Below, piece by piece: positions 1-7,366 of a stretch of 64,000 nt of DNA. Both the position numbers and the translations under genes were made by a program. The first letter of the stretch is position 1, and each line of letters starts with the position of its first letter. The stretch comes from Micromonospora sp. BL4 (lineage in GTDB: Bacteria; Actinomycetota; Actinomycetes; Mycobacteriales; Micromonosporaceae). The notes under the pieces were generated by a model. That model was not told the DNA's origin and ran no database searches. It was given only the letters and a program-made list of their open reading frames with translations. The DNA lies in the NCBI RefSeq assembly GCF_003667505.1, contig NZ_RCVJ01000125.1, positions 1 to 64,000 on the forward strand. Reading direction: 5' to 3'.

Positions 1-52
1 ACCAAGAGGTTTGCGTCATCGATCGGCCTGTCGGTGACGCAACCCTCTTGGT
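1..52. repeat. 18-bp inverted repeat at the window edge
   Basis: Positions 1-18 pair with 35-52 over 18 bp with a single G-T mismatch, leaving a 16-base loop. The arms begin ACCAAGAGG and end CCTCTTGGT. It lies just downstream of the stop of the minus-strand DUF4267 gene, so a terminator is the simplest reading. There is no T-run, and because it sits on the window edge a larger element could continue to the left. Confidence 0.6.
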
Positions 53-78
53 CAACAACGGTGGGGCGGGAGGGGGTG

Positions 79-450
79 TTAGAGGACGAACAGCAGGGCG
101 GCGTTCAGGAGGACCACCACGGCGGTGGCGAAGTGGATGCCGAAGGCGACGGCCTTCGTGCCGCCGTTGCGCAGCACAATGAAGGTGTCGCCCAGCGGGA
201 CAAGCGCGACGATCAGCATGTACCACGCGACCGCCTCGGCGGTGGTGAAGGCGATCAGGGCGAGGCCGAGCAACCCGAAGGTCACGTCCTTCAGGCCCTT
301 GACCGTCAGGTAGGCGGTGTCGCCGTCCGGCCGGGCCGGAACCCCGTACCCGGCGGCTGCTGCCCGGGGCGCCAGCAGGAACCGCGCCCCGATCAGGACA
401 ACGAAGAGGCTGAGCACGACGGCGAGCCCGTAGGCGAGGGTGGTCAACAT
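79..450 (-). CDS. DUF4267-type small membrane protein
   Basis: This 123-residue protein is almost entirely hydrophobic, with about four membrane segments (near residues 4-26, 50-72, 74-92 and 99-122). The first is followed by a short GARFLLAPRAAAAGYGVP stretch typical of DUF4267 proteins. The family has no established function. A GGGAG ribosome-binding site lies just upstream of the ATG at 450. The gene is divergent from the TetR regulator at 539, and the 88-base gap is packed with the palindromes expected of that regulator's operator, so it is probably the repressor's target. The DUF4267 assignment is by recognition of the sequence style and is likely but not proven. Confidence 0.75.
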   Translation of the reverse strand: MLTTLAYGLAVVLSLFVVLIGARFLLAPRAAAAGYGVPARPDGDTAYLTVKGLKDVTFGLLGLALIAFTTAEAVAWYMLIVALVPLGDTFIVLRNGGTKAVAFGIHFATAVVVLLNAALLFVL

Positions 451-464
451 GTTCCACTCCCTTT

Positions 465-531
465 GCTAGCGCTGCTAGATGTGAGAGCGACGCTAGCAGA
501 GCCTTGGCAGGAACGCTAGCGGTGCTAGGAT
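465..531. promoter_or_regulatory. TetR operator and divergent promoter
   Basis: Two near-identical 14-base copies, GCTAGCGCTGCTAG at 465-478 and GCTAGCGGTGCTAG at 515-528, flank a half-site CGCTAGCA at 491-498. The second copy overlaps a TAGGAT -10 box (526-531) that ends seven bases before the regulator's ATG at 539, so binding there should block the regulator's own promoter. The first copy sits 15 bases before the DUF4267 start on the other strand. Repeats and positions are read directly. Binding by the adjacent TetR protein is inference. Confidence 0.75.
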
Positions 532-538
532 TGCTGTC

Positions 539-1111
539 ATGTCGACGCAGGCACGCCGAGAGCGCGAGCGGGCGGAACGGGAACGCGCCATCATCGCCGC
601 CGCCCGGGACCTCGCCCTGGCGGAGGGCTGGGACGCGGTGACCACCCGGCGGCTCGCCGCCGAGATCGAATACAGCCAGCCCGTCCTCTACAGCCACTTC
701 AAGGGCAAGGACGCCATCATGGCGGCGGTCGCCGTCGAGGGCTTCGCCGAACTGGCGACCGTGCTGGTTTCGGCCCGGGCCTCCGCTCCCGACCCCCGCC
801 AGGCGGTCGCCGACGTGGCAGCCGCGTACGTCGCGTTCGCCCAGCAGCGGCCCGCGATCTACGACGCGATGTTCACACTCGCCGTGGACCTGCCGTTCGC
901 CAGCCAGGACGTACCGACCGACCTGGCCCGGGGCTTCGCCGAACTGTCCGATACGGTGCGCCCGGTCGCCGGGGACGACGACCTGGAGACGCTGACCGAG
1001 ACCTTCTGGGCCGGCCTGCACGGCCTGGCCACACTGATGCGCAGCGGCCGGCTCCGCCGGGCCGACCACGGTCGGCGGCTGGCGGTGCTTGTGGATCGCT
1101 TTTCCCGCTGA
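539..1111 (+). CDS. TetR/AcrR family transcriptional regulator
   Basis: This 190-residue regulator has an N-terminal helix-turn-helix. Residues 15-34 form helix one, and the DNA-reading helix lies in the SQPVLYSHFKGKDAI segment near 46-60, where YSHFKGKD is the classic TetR signature. The remaining helices form the ligand-binding and dimer domain of the WHG or TetR_C type, which is not conserved enough to name an inducer. The ATG at 539 has no ribosome-binding site, and a TAGGAT -10 box ends seven bases upstream, so the mRNA is probably leaderless. Palindromes overlapping that promoter indicate autorepression and control of the divergent DUF4267 gene. The basic, charged N-terminus (RRERERAERERA) is normal for the family. 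Confidence 0.92.
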   Translation: MSTQARRERERAERERAIIAAARDLALAEGWDAVTTRRLAAEIEYSQPVLYSHFKGKDAIMAAVAVEGFAELATVLVSARASAPDPRQAVADVAAAYVAFAQQRPAIYDAMFTLAVDLPFASQDVPTDLARGFAELSDTVRPVAGDDDLETLTETFWAGLHGLATLMRSGRLRRADHGRRLAVLVDRFSR

Positions 1112-1115
1112 GCCG

Positions 1116-1382
1116 TCACCGGCGGCTCGGCCTAGGCGTGCGCCGGGCGCAGGGCGCGAGGTGGTCGACCGGCAGGGCGCACCGCGCGCCGCCGGGCAGC
1201 GGCCGGTCGCAGAAGACCCAATGTCGTACGCCCTGCTGGTCCTCCGCCGACACGGTCACCCCGCCCGGCTCGACCCGTGCGCTGAGCCGGACCAGCGCCC
1301 GGGCGGCGGTACGCGCGAAGATCCGGGCGCGCAGCAGGTCCGGCGCGGTGATCGGCAAGTGGATCACCCACCGCTCGCTCAT
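1116..1382 (-). CDS. Unknown 88-residue protein with C-terminal Cys/His cluster
   Basis: I do not recognise a family. The protein starts MSERWVIHLPITAPDLL, chosen because GGAAG lies eight bases upstream of the ATG at 1382. Longer readings have arginine/proline-rich, noncoding-looking extensions. The C-terminal half holds three cysteines and a histidine (FCDRPLPGGARC, then VDHLAPC), which could bind a metal, followed by an arginine-rich tail. It converges on the TetR gene with a four-base gap. Small proteins of this layout are common in actinomycetes near GntR-type regulators, but no role can be assigned. Confidence 0.6.
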   Translation of the reverse strand: MSERWVIHLPITAPDLLRARIFARTAARALVRLSARVEPGGVTVSAEDQQGVRHWVFCDRPLPGGARCALPVDHLAPCARRTPRPSRR

Positions 1383-1786
1383 CGGTGGCTTCCGTGGAAT
1401 CGGCTCGCCAGCCGACAGATGAGACTGCGCACGGTGACTGCCCTTCGTCGGATGGCATCGACGTGAAGGGGCGGTCTCCGTCGGTTGCGGTCGACGGAGA
1501 CCGCCCGCCTCTGCGGCCGTTCCGGAGGTACGGCAGCAGGCCGCGCCGGGGGAGCGCGGCGGGTGGGGTCTCGGCGGCGATGCGAGACCGGTACGAGAGG
1601 CGCCAACCGACCGCAGCAGCACCGCATCACCGAGAGCGACGCTACCGATACCTGTCACCTCCGTCAACGCTCTCCTACCTGGCAAACCTGCCCGCTCTGG
1701 TCGCTGCCGCTTCCCTTCCAGTTATTGCCGCTCTCTCATCTGGTGCTCGATACTGGGCGGGCCAACCGACTGCAAGGGGCCTCTAC
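1383..1786. other. Gene-free stretch between 88-aa protein and GntR gene
   Basis: About 400 bases with no convincing gene. Several frames stay open, but only as arginine/proline-rich products typical of noncoding high-GC DNA. It holds one strong hairpin (1469-1506) and the presumed promoters of the two divergent neighbours. A continuous open frame runs through it into the GntR gene, so a longer GntR start cannot be fully excluded. Confidence 0.5.
1469..1506. terminator. Perfect 15-bp GC-rich hairpin
   Basis: Bases 1469-1483 pair perfectly with 1492-1506 around an 8-base loop (arms GGGCGGTCTCCGTCG and its complement). No T-run follows. It lies between divergent genes rather than after one, so it could be an attenuator or protein-binding site rather than a true terminator. 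Confidence 0.5.
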
Positions 1787-2011
1787 GTGCCGATTCCGCC
1801 GACGATGCGCGAGTTGATCGATGATCTGCTGAGGCGGATCAAGGTGGGTGAGTTCCCGCCCGGGTCGCAGATACCGTCCACCCAGGAGCTGTCCGACCAC
1901 TACGACGTGTCGGTGTCGACCATCCACCGTGCGGTGGCGACGCTGCGAGGCGAGGGCGTGCTCGTTGGTCGTCCGGGTCGGGGTGTCTTCGTCGCGGAAT
2001 CCACCCGCTGA
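1787..2011 (+). CDS. Small GntR-type winged-helix regulator
   Basis: The protein is 74 residues and consists of the GntR DNA-binding domain alone: MRELIDDLLRRI, then FPPGSQIPSTQELSDHYDVS and a recognition helix VSTIHRAVATLRGEGVL, closing with a wing GRPGRGVFV. The GTG at 1787 is chosen because AAGGGG sits seven bases upstream. An internal ATG at 1805 is the alternative. There is no effector domain, so it probably dimerises and responds through a partner, or acts as a simple repressor. Such single-domain GntR proteins are frequent in Micromonosporaceae and Streptomyces. Its targets are not evident. The nearest downstream genes are the NLR-like pair, with an unrelated-looking 332-base gap between. 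Confidence 0.85.
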   Translation: MPIPPTMRELIDDLLRRIKVGEFPPGSQIPSTQELSDHYDVSVSTIHRAVATLRGEGVLVGRPGRGVFVAESTR

Positions 2012-2343
2012 CGCGGTCGGCTCCAACTTCAGTCGTCACCATTGGTGCCGAATCCGTCAGGGCAGCATATCCCCAGACGGTTGCGCGTGCTGCTACCTGA
2101 TTCCTGACTTGTATCCTGCGGACCCTCGGTCAAGACATGTCCGGCACGACTCGCCTCGCGACGTTCCCTCCGCTGCGGGTGGCGGTCCGACCGACCGCGG
2201 GGCGCGGATGGTTGTGAGCGCCTTTAACGGCCGCAGTGCCTGAGCGCAAGAGTAAATACTTGTCGCAAACTCGTCAGTGCCGACGAGACTGCCGTCCGAT
2301 TTGGGCTGCCCCCTGACCTTGGTCGGGAGTAACCTCTAGACGT
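2012..2343 (+). other. Gene-free leader of the NLR-like island
   Basis: No coding region is seen. Base composition falls through the second half, with A/T-rich patches such as GAGTAAATACTTGT near 2251-2264, and this marks the left edge of the compositionally distinct block that runs to about 5333. It must carry the promoter of the two genes downstream. TATCCT near 2113 and TAAATACT near 2254 are possible -10 boxes, but neither can be assigned with confidence. Confidence 0.45.
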
Positions 2344-2760
2344 ATGGATCCTGCTATTGCGGCGCTGGCGGCTTCAGGGGCTCAAGCGATCGTTGGTCTT
2401 ATGGCCACCGATGCGTGGGAGCGAGCCAAGGGGCTCGCCGCACGAGTCTTCGCTGGACGGCATCGAGACGCGACAGATCTGATGGTTAGTGACTTGGATG
2501 AGTCGCGAAACGAGGTCGCTGGCGCCATTGGGGAAGATAGGTATTCTGTTTGTCGGCATCAGCAAGACCTCTGGGATGCCAGGCTCCGCATTGCTTTGCT
2601 GGGGGATCCCCAAATTGCTCATTCAATTTACGAACTGCTTGATTTGGCGGAGCGTAAAGGTTTGCTCGCACAGAATTCACAGAATATTTCGATGCATGCG
2701 AATGCCGCAGATCAAAGCCGGGTATACCAACAAGGTCAAGGCATTCAATACAATGGCTAG
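2344..2760 (+). CDS. Bell-type helical effector candidate with C-terminal amyloid-like motif
   Basis: The 138-residue protein begins with a small-residue-rich hydrophobic helix (PAIAALAASGAQAIVGLMA, residues 3-21), followed by charged helices to about residue 105. It ends in a flexible tail carrying RVYQQGQGIQYN (126-137). The same peptide, as RVFQQGRGRQFN, opens the next protein. Bacterial Bell-domain proteins, the counterparts of fungal HeLo/HELL pore-forming domains, are known to pair with NLR-like proteins through such motifs (BASS), usually from adjacent genes. The expected role is membrane attack or regulated cell death once the receptor templates amyloid folding. The ATG has GGGAG upstream (2325-2329) at a rather long spacing. 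A 20-base gap separates the two genes, so they are co-transcribed. Composition is clearly A/T-richer than in the flanking genes. Assignment rests on architecture and motif, not on a search. Confidence 0.65.
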   Translation: MDPAIAALAASGAQAIVGLMATDAWERAKGLAARVFAGRHRDATDLMVSDLDESRNEVAGAIGEDRYSVCRHQQDLWDARLRIALLGDPQIAHSIYELLDLAERKGLLAQNSQNISMHANAADQSRVYQQGQGIQYNG

Positions 2761-2780
2761 CGACCGACCGGAGCGGCCTT

Positions 2781-5333
2781 ATGTCATTTGAGCTTGAAGG
2801 TCATGCCCGCGGACATGCAAGAGTTTTTCAGCAAGGACGTGGACGTCAGTTCAACGTCGAGACCGCCTACTTTGGTAGCGGTCAAGAGTTGCCAGCGGAA
2901 ATCTTCCGATTGCCACTCGGTCCATTGGTTAGAGAGTCAGATCCACTTGAGCTAGGTGTGCACAGAGCGGCAATGTCAAGTGGAAACGCAGTGCCACCCT
3001 ATGTTCCTCGTGACATCGACGCGGAGATTGCCGGCAAAGTCGCTGCAGCTGCACGGCATGGCGGATTGGTGCTTATCGTGGGTGATTCGACGGCGGGGAA
3101 GTCGCGATCAGGATATGAAGCCATGCTTCAAGAAATACCCAATCATCGTCTTGTCATCCCTGACGATCGAGCTGATTTGCCTACCGCGTTGGCGCATATG
3201 GTCGCGATGGTCGAGCCGTCAGTCCTGTGGCTTGATGACATTGAGCGATTCCTTGGCGGTGACGGGCTGACCCCGAAGATGACCTCGTTTCTAAGGCGTG
3301 CAGGTATTATCTCTCTGGGTACGATTAGAACCGAGCAGTATCGTCAGTTGGGAGGCTTGTCGGGAATTTCCAATGAAGGGGACTCCGGCACTCACGGCAG
3401 ACTTGTGTCAGCGGAGTATGTGTTGAAGCAGGCTGACCTGGTCTATATGCAAAGACGTTGGAGTGCGGTCGAGACGGAGCGGGCGAAGTCCGTAGAGGAT
3501 CCGCGAGTCTTAGATGCCGTTGGGCATAGTGATACATACGGTGTGGCGGAGTACTTGGCGGCTGGCCCGATGCTTTATAGCGAATGGCAGCTTGCGAGGG
3601 AGGTAGGACAGAACCCCAGGGGCGCGGCCCTTGTTGCCGCTGCAATCGACTGCCATAGGGCTGGTTTGGATGATTCCGTCCCGTGGGATCTAATACGCGA
3701 GACGCATGAGCATTACCTTAATGCGTTGGGTGGTCGATTATTGCGCCCAGAGTCGCTCGACGTCGCGATCGCTTGGGCAGCGCGGCGTCGTTATGGGATT
3801 ACCAGCATCCTTCTGCCGGGTAAGCACAAAGAAACATATCGAGCCTTCGACTATCTCACCGACAAAATGATGCGTTCCGAAAATCGTGAAGCGGTTCCTG
3901 ATCGTGTCTGGCAAGCGGTCCGGAATTCGACATCCGGGGATTTTTACCAACTCTCCAAAGTTGCTCTTGCCGCCTTCAACCAGGGGAACCTCGATTTGGC
4001 GGAGCAGATCTGGCAGGAGCTCGCCGCGGAAGGCCGCGGAGTGGCCGCCTTTAACCTGGGGTTGTTGGCGCGGGACGCCAACCGCGTCGAAGAGCGCGAT
4101 CGGTGGCTCAAGCAGGCGGTCGATTTGGGTTACTTGCGAGCGGCCACAGAACTGGGACACATATTCGAGCGCGAAGGGGCGCTTGACCAAGCTGCGACGT
4201 GGTTCGAGCGGGCTGCGGCTGGCGACGACGCCCATGGCATGTATCACGTGGCTCTAACGCTCAGGAACAAGGGGAAGTACGAAGAGGCTGAGAATTGGTT
4301 TCGGCGGGCAGTAGAGAAGAATGATGCCTGGGCCTCCGGCGGACTTGGCTCCCTTTTGGCTAGTTCGGGGCGGTTCGAGGAAGCAGAGTCCTTGCTCCGT
4401 ACTGCCAGCGAGAAGGGCAATGCAGGGGCGGCAGTATATCTGGGTGTCGTATTAGCTGAAGTGGGTCGCGACGCAGAAGCCGAAGTGGTATGGCTGAGGG
4501 CTGCTGAGTCCGGGTCGGCAGATGCAATGGGTAACCTTGCCACTTTTTACAGAAAACTCCAGCGCGATTCCGACGCCGAAAATTGGTATCGAAAGGCTAT
4601 TGCCGGAGGGGGCAGGGAGTCGTTATCCAACTATGGAACATTTCTCGCTTCGAAGCGTCGATGGGTTCCGGCTGAAGAGATGCTACGTCAAGCGGCAGAT
4701 TTAGATGATGTTAATGCATTCTACCATCTTGGTAGATTGCTAAATGAGTTGAATCGTCCGGAAGAAGCGATTGAGTGGCTGCGGCGTGCAGTTGATGGTG
4801 GAATTGAGCGAGCTGTTTCGATATTGGCGCAGGCGCTCGAAGATCTGGGTAGGAACCTAGAGGCAATCCCCTATTGGCAACGCCTGGTAGATGCCGGCGA
4901 TACGGATGCCACATTCGCCTTGGCTAAGATCCGCCTTGACCAGGGCGATATTGAGGACGCGAGATCGCTGTTCCGGATCTCGGCAGATAGTGGCGATGCT
5001 GTGGCCGCTTGCGAGCTTGCCAGATTGTACTGGCACCGGCGTGAGATCGCGGAAGATTGGCTGCAGATTAGCCTCGGCGGCGGTCACGCCCATGCAGCGT
5101 GCTTGTTGGGGCATATGCGATTCGAAGCCGATAATTTGAGCGAAGCCGAGAAGTATTGGCGACAGGCCTATGATGGCGATCATGTCCACGTCGCCTCCGA
5201 GCTGGCGTCGCTTATGGCGGCCCAAGGGCGAGGGAGTGAAGCAGCGCTCTGGCTAAGGCGATCCCGCGAGGACCCGCGTGGACGGCGCCCTCGACGGGCC
5301 GTGAGGGCTGGCAAGTCTCGGAGGCGAAAGTAG
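2781..5333 (+). CDS. NLR-like P-loop NTPase with TPR/Sel1-like repeats
   Basis: The 850-residue protein opens with the motif RVFQQGRGRQFN (14-25), shared with the upstream protein. A P-loop NTPase follows, with Walker A GDSTAGKS (101-108), Walker B LWLDDIE (149-155) and a sensor-like GTIRTEQ near 180-186. A helical region lies around 190-385. From about 390 to 825 there are roughly a dozen helical repeats of about 34 residues with recurring EAE-x-WLR-A and G-x-x-x-A spacing (TPR/Sel1 style), then a very basic tail. This is the receptor layout of STAND/NLR proteins: motif, switch NTPase, ligand-sensing repeats. Expected action is sensing of an invader or stress, oligomerisation, and nucleation of the partner's motif. 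The ATG has GGAG at 2770-2773. Low GC suggests horizontal acquisition. What it senses cannot be read from the sequence. Confidence 0.8.
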   Translation: MSFELEGHARGHARVFQQGRGRQFNVETAYFGSGQELPAEIFRLPLGPLVRESDPLELGVHRAAMSSGNAVPPYVPRDIDAEIAGKVAAAARHGGLVLIVGDSTAGKSRSGYEAMLQEIPNHRLVIPDDRADLPTALAHMVAMVEPSVLWLDDIERFLGGDGLTPKMTSFLRRAGIISLGTIRTEQYRQLGGLSGISNEGDSGTHGRLVSAEYVLKQADLVYMQRRWSAVETERAKSVEDPRVLDAVGHSDTYGVAEYLAAGPMLYSEWQLAREVGQNPRGAALVAAAIDCHRAGLDDSVPWDLIRETHEHYLNALGGRLLRPESLDVAIAWAARRRYGITSILLPGKHKETYRAFDYLTDKMMRSENREAVPDRVWQAVRNSTSGDFYQLSKVALAAFNQGNLDLAEQIWQELAAEGRGVAAFNLGLLARDANRVEERDRWLKQAVDLGYLRAATELGHIFEREGALDQAATWFERAAAGDDAHGMYHVALTLRNKGKYEEAENWFRRAVEKNDAWASGGLGSLLASSGRFEEAESLLRTASEKGNAGAAVYLGVVLAEVGRDAEAEVVWLRAAESGSADAMGNLATFYRKLQRDSDAENWYRKAIAGGGRESLSNYGTFLASKRRWVPAEEMLRQAADLDDVNAFYHLGRLLNELNRPEEAIEWLRRAVDGGIERAVSILAQALEDLGRNLEAIPYWQRLVDAGDTDATFALAKIRLDQGDIEDARSLFRISADSGDAVAACELARLYWHRREIAEDWLQISLGGGHAHAACLLGHMRFEADNLSEAEKYWRQAYDGDHVHVASELASLMAAQGRGSEAALWLRRSREDPRGRRPRRAVRAGKSRRRK

Positions 5334-5450
5334 CAGCAGCACGAGGTACCGTCGGGTCCTAGCGATCGAGGACGCGTAGATCGACGGGTGAGAGATTCGA
5401 CCTGGTTGGCGGTTCATGTCGCCATCGGCGCAGACGGAGGGGTGCCTGTC

Positions 5451-5474
5451 TAGCGGCAGGGATTCGTGCCGCTA
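5451..5474. terminator. Hairpin between convergent NLR-like gene and helicase
   Basis: TAGCGGCA at 5451-5458 pairs with TGCCGCTA at 5467-5474 around an 8-base loop, inside the 181-base gap between the convergent NTPase and XPB genes. A short bidirectional terminator is likely. There is no T-run on either side. Confidence 0.5.
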
Positions 5475-5514
5475 AGGGGTCAGTCCCTGCCCCCACGGGG
5501 AGTTGCAGATCTTC

Positions 5515-7194
5515 TCACTCGACTGTCGGAAGCTTCGGGCCGAGGACGTCGTCGGCGTCCACGATGGTGTACGCGTACCCCTGCTCGGCCAGGAAGCGCT
5601 GCCGGTGTGCGGCGTACTCGGTGTCGATCGTGTCCCGCGAGACCACCGTGTAGAAGTGCGCCTGCCGGCCGTCGGCCTTCGGTCGCAGCACCCGGCCGAG
5701 CCGCTGCGCCTCCTCCTGTCGGGAGCCGAACGTCCCCGACACCTGGATCGCCACCGCCGCCTCGGGCAGGTCGATCGAGAAGTTGCCGACCTTGGAGATC
5801 ACCAGCGTGCGGATCTCCCCGGACCGGAACGCGTCGAACAGCCGCTCACGTTCGCGATTCGTGGTCGAGCCCTGGATGATCGGCGCGTCCAGGTATTCGC
5901 CGAGCTGGTGCAACTGGTCGATGTAGGCGCCGATCACCAGCACCTGGTCGTCCGGGTGCCGGTCGACCAGGGCCCGGACCACCGGCAGCTTGGTGCGCGC
6001 GGTCGCCGCCATCCGGTAGCGCTCCTCGGCCTCCGCGGTCGCGTACGACATCCGCTCCGCGTCGGTCAGCGTCACCCGGACCTCGGTGCACTCGGCCGGG
6101 GCGATCCAGCCCTGCGACTCGATGTCCTTCCACGGCGCGTCGTACCGCTTCGGGCCGATCAGGCTGAACACGTCACCCTCGCGGCCGTCCTCGCGGACCA
6201 GGGTCGCGGTGAGGCCGAGCCGGCGGCGGGCCTGAAGGTCGGCGGTGAACCGGAAGATCGGCGCGGGCAGCAGGTGCACCTCGTCGTAGACGACCAGGCC
6301 CCAGTCGCGGGCCCCGAACAGGTCCAGGTGGGTGAACGCGCCGCCGCGCCGCGAGGTGAGCACCTGGTACGTGGCGATCGTGACCGGGCGGATCTCCTTG
6401 CGCTCGCCCGAGTACTCCCCGATCTCCTCCTCGGTCAGGGAGGTGCGGGCGATCAGCTCCCGCTTCCACTGCCGGCCGGCGACGGTGTTGGTGACCAGGA
6501 TCAGCGTGGTCGCCTTCGCCTCGGCCATCGCCGCCGCGCCCACCAGCGTCTTGCCGGCGCCGCAGGGCAGCACCACCACGCCCGACCCGCCGGCCCAGAA
6601 CGCCTCCACGGCCTCGCGCTGGTACGACCGCAGCGTCCACGGCTTGCTGCCGTCCTTGCCGGCCTCGGCCAGCTCGATCGGGTGCGCCTCGCCGTCGACG
6701 TAGCCGGCCAGGTCCTCCGCCGGCCAGCCGAGCTTGAGCAGCGCCTGCTTGAGCCGGCCACGCTCGGACGGGTGCACCTGGATCGTGTCGTCGTCGATCT
6801 TGTTGCCGAGCATGCCGGCGAGCTTCTTGCTCTTGGCCACCTCGATCAGCACCAGTCGGTCCAGTGCCCGCAGCACCAGGCCGTACGCCGGGTCGTTGGC
6901 GAGCTGGAGCCGGCCGTACCGGTCCATCGTCTCGGCCACGTCCACCAGCAGCGCGTGCGGCACCGGGTAGCGCGAATACTTGATCAGCGAGTCCACCACG
7001 CCCTCGGCGTCGTGCCCCGCCGCGCGCGCGTTCCACAGCCCGAGCGGGGTCAGCCGGTAGGTGTGCACGTGTTCGGGAGAGCGCTCCAACTCGGCGAAGG
7101 GCGCGATGGCCATCCGGCAGGCCTGCGCGTCCGGGTGGTCGATCTCCAGCAGCAGGGTCTTGTCCGACTGCACGATCAGTGGTCCACCGCTCAC
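5515..7194 (-). CDS. XPB-family DNA repair helicase
   Basis: This 559-residue SF2 helicase has the XPB layout: an N-terminal helicase-associated domain (1-170), then RecA domain 1 with Walker A CGAGKT (211-216), DEVH box (304-307), motif III LTAT and the XPB-specific RED motif in VREDGREGD (333-341), then RecA domain 2 ending in motif VI QRLGRVLRP. ATP-driven 3'-5' DNA unwinding is expected, and bacterial XPBs are linked to repair. The GTG at 7194 (VSGGPLIVQ) is chosen for the GAGGAGAGG upstream and agreement with the family length of about 550. The upstream in-frame extension is arginine-rich and noncoding in style. A Helicase_C_3/WYL protein, likely its functional partner, lies about 1.4 kb away at 8627-11113 on the same strand, with two plus-strand genes between. 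Confidence 0.95.
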   Translation of the reverse strand: MSGGPLIVQSDKTLLLEIDHPDAQACRMAIAPFAELERSPEHVHTYRLTPLGLWNARAAGHDAEGVVDSLIKYSRYPVPHALLVDVAETMDRYGRLQLANDPAYGLVLRALDRLVLIEVAKSKKLAGMLGNKIDDDTIQVHPSERGRLKQALLKLGWPAEDLAGYVDGEAHPIELAEAGKDGSKPWTLRSYQREAVEAFWAGGSGVVVLPCGAGKTLVGAAAMAEAKATTLILVTNTVAGRQWKRELIARTSLTEEEIGEYSGERKEIRPVTIATYQVLTSRRGGAFTHLDLFGARDWGLVVYDEVHLLPAPIFRFTADLQARRRLGLTATLVREDGREGDVFSLIGPKRYDAPWKDIESQGWIAPAECTEVRVTLTDAERMSYATAEAEERYRMAATARTKLPVVRALVDRHPDDQVLVIGAYIDQLHQLGEYLDAPIIQGSTTNRERERLFDAFRSGEIRTLVISKVGNFSIDLPEAAVAIQVSGTFGSRQEEAQRLGRVLRPKADGRQAHFYTVVSRDTIDTEYAAHRQRFLAEQGYAYTIVDADDVLGPKLPTVE

Positions 7195-7366
7195 GCCAGG
7201 GTCCTCTCCTCCGGTTGGCCGCCGGTCGTTGCGCCTGCTTACCCGCCGCTGGCCGACCATCCAGTGTTGCACGGTGCGGACTGTCGGAAGAAAGATGCTC
7301 ACCGGACGCAACCGAGAAGGCACTTGTGAACGTCTAGCAAAGGGACGACGGTCCAGGGGAGGTTCC

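Noticed and set aside
34..519. A 161-codon plus-strand frame over the DUF4267 gene.
   Set aside because: It is antisense to a hydrophobic protein and has a glycine/glutamate-rich noise composition.
1787..5333. GntR regulator as the controller of the NLR-like pair.
   Set aside because: It lies upstream on the same strand, but the 332-base gap, its normal high-GC composition and lack of a shared operator make the link speculative; kept as separate entries.
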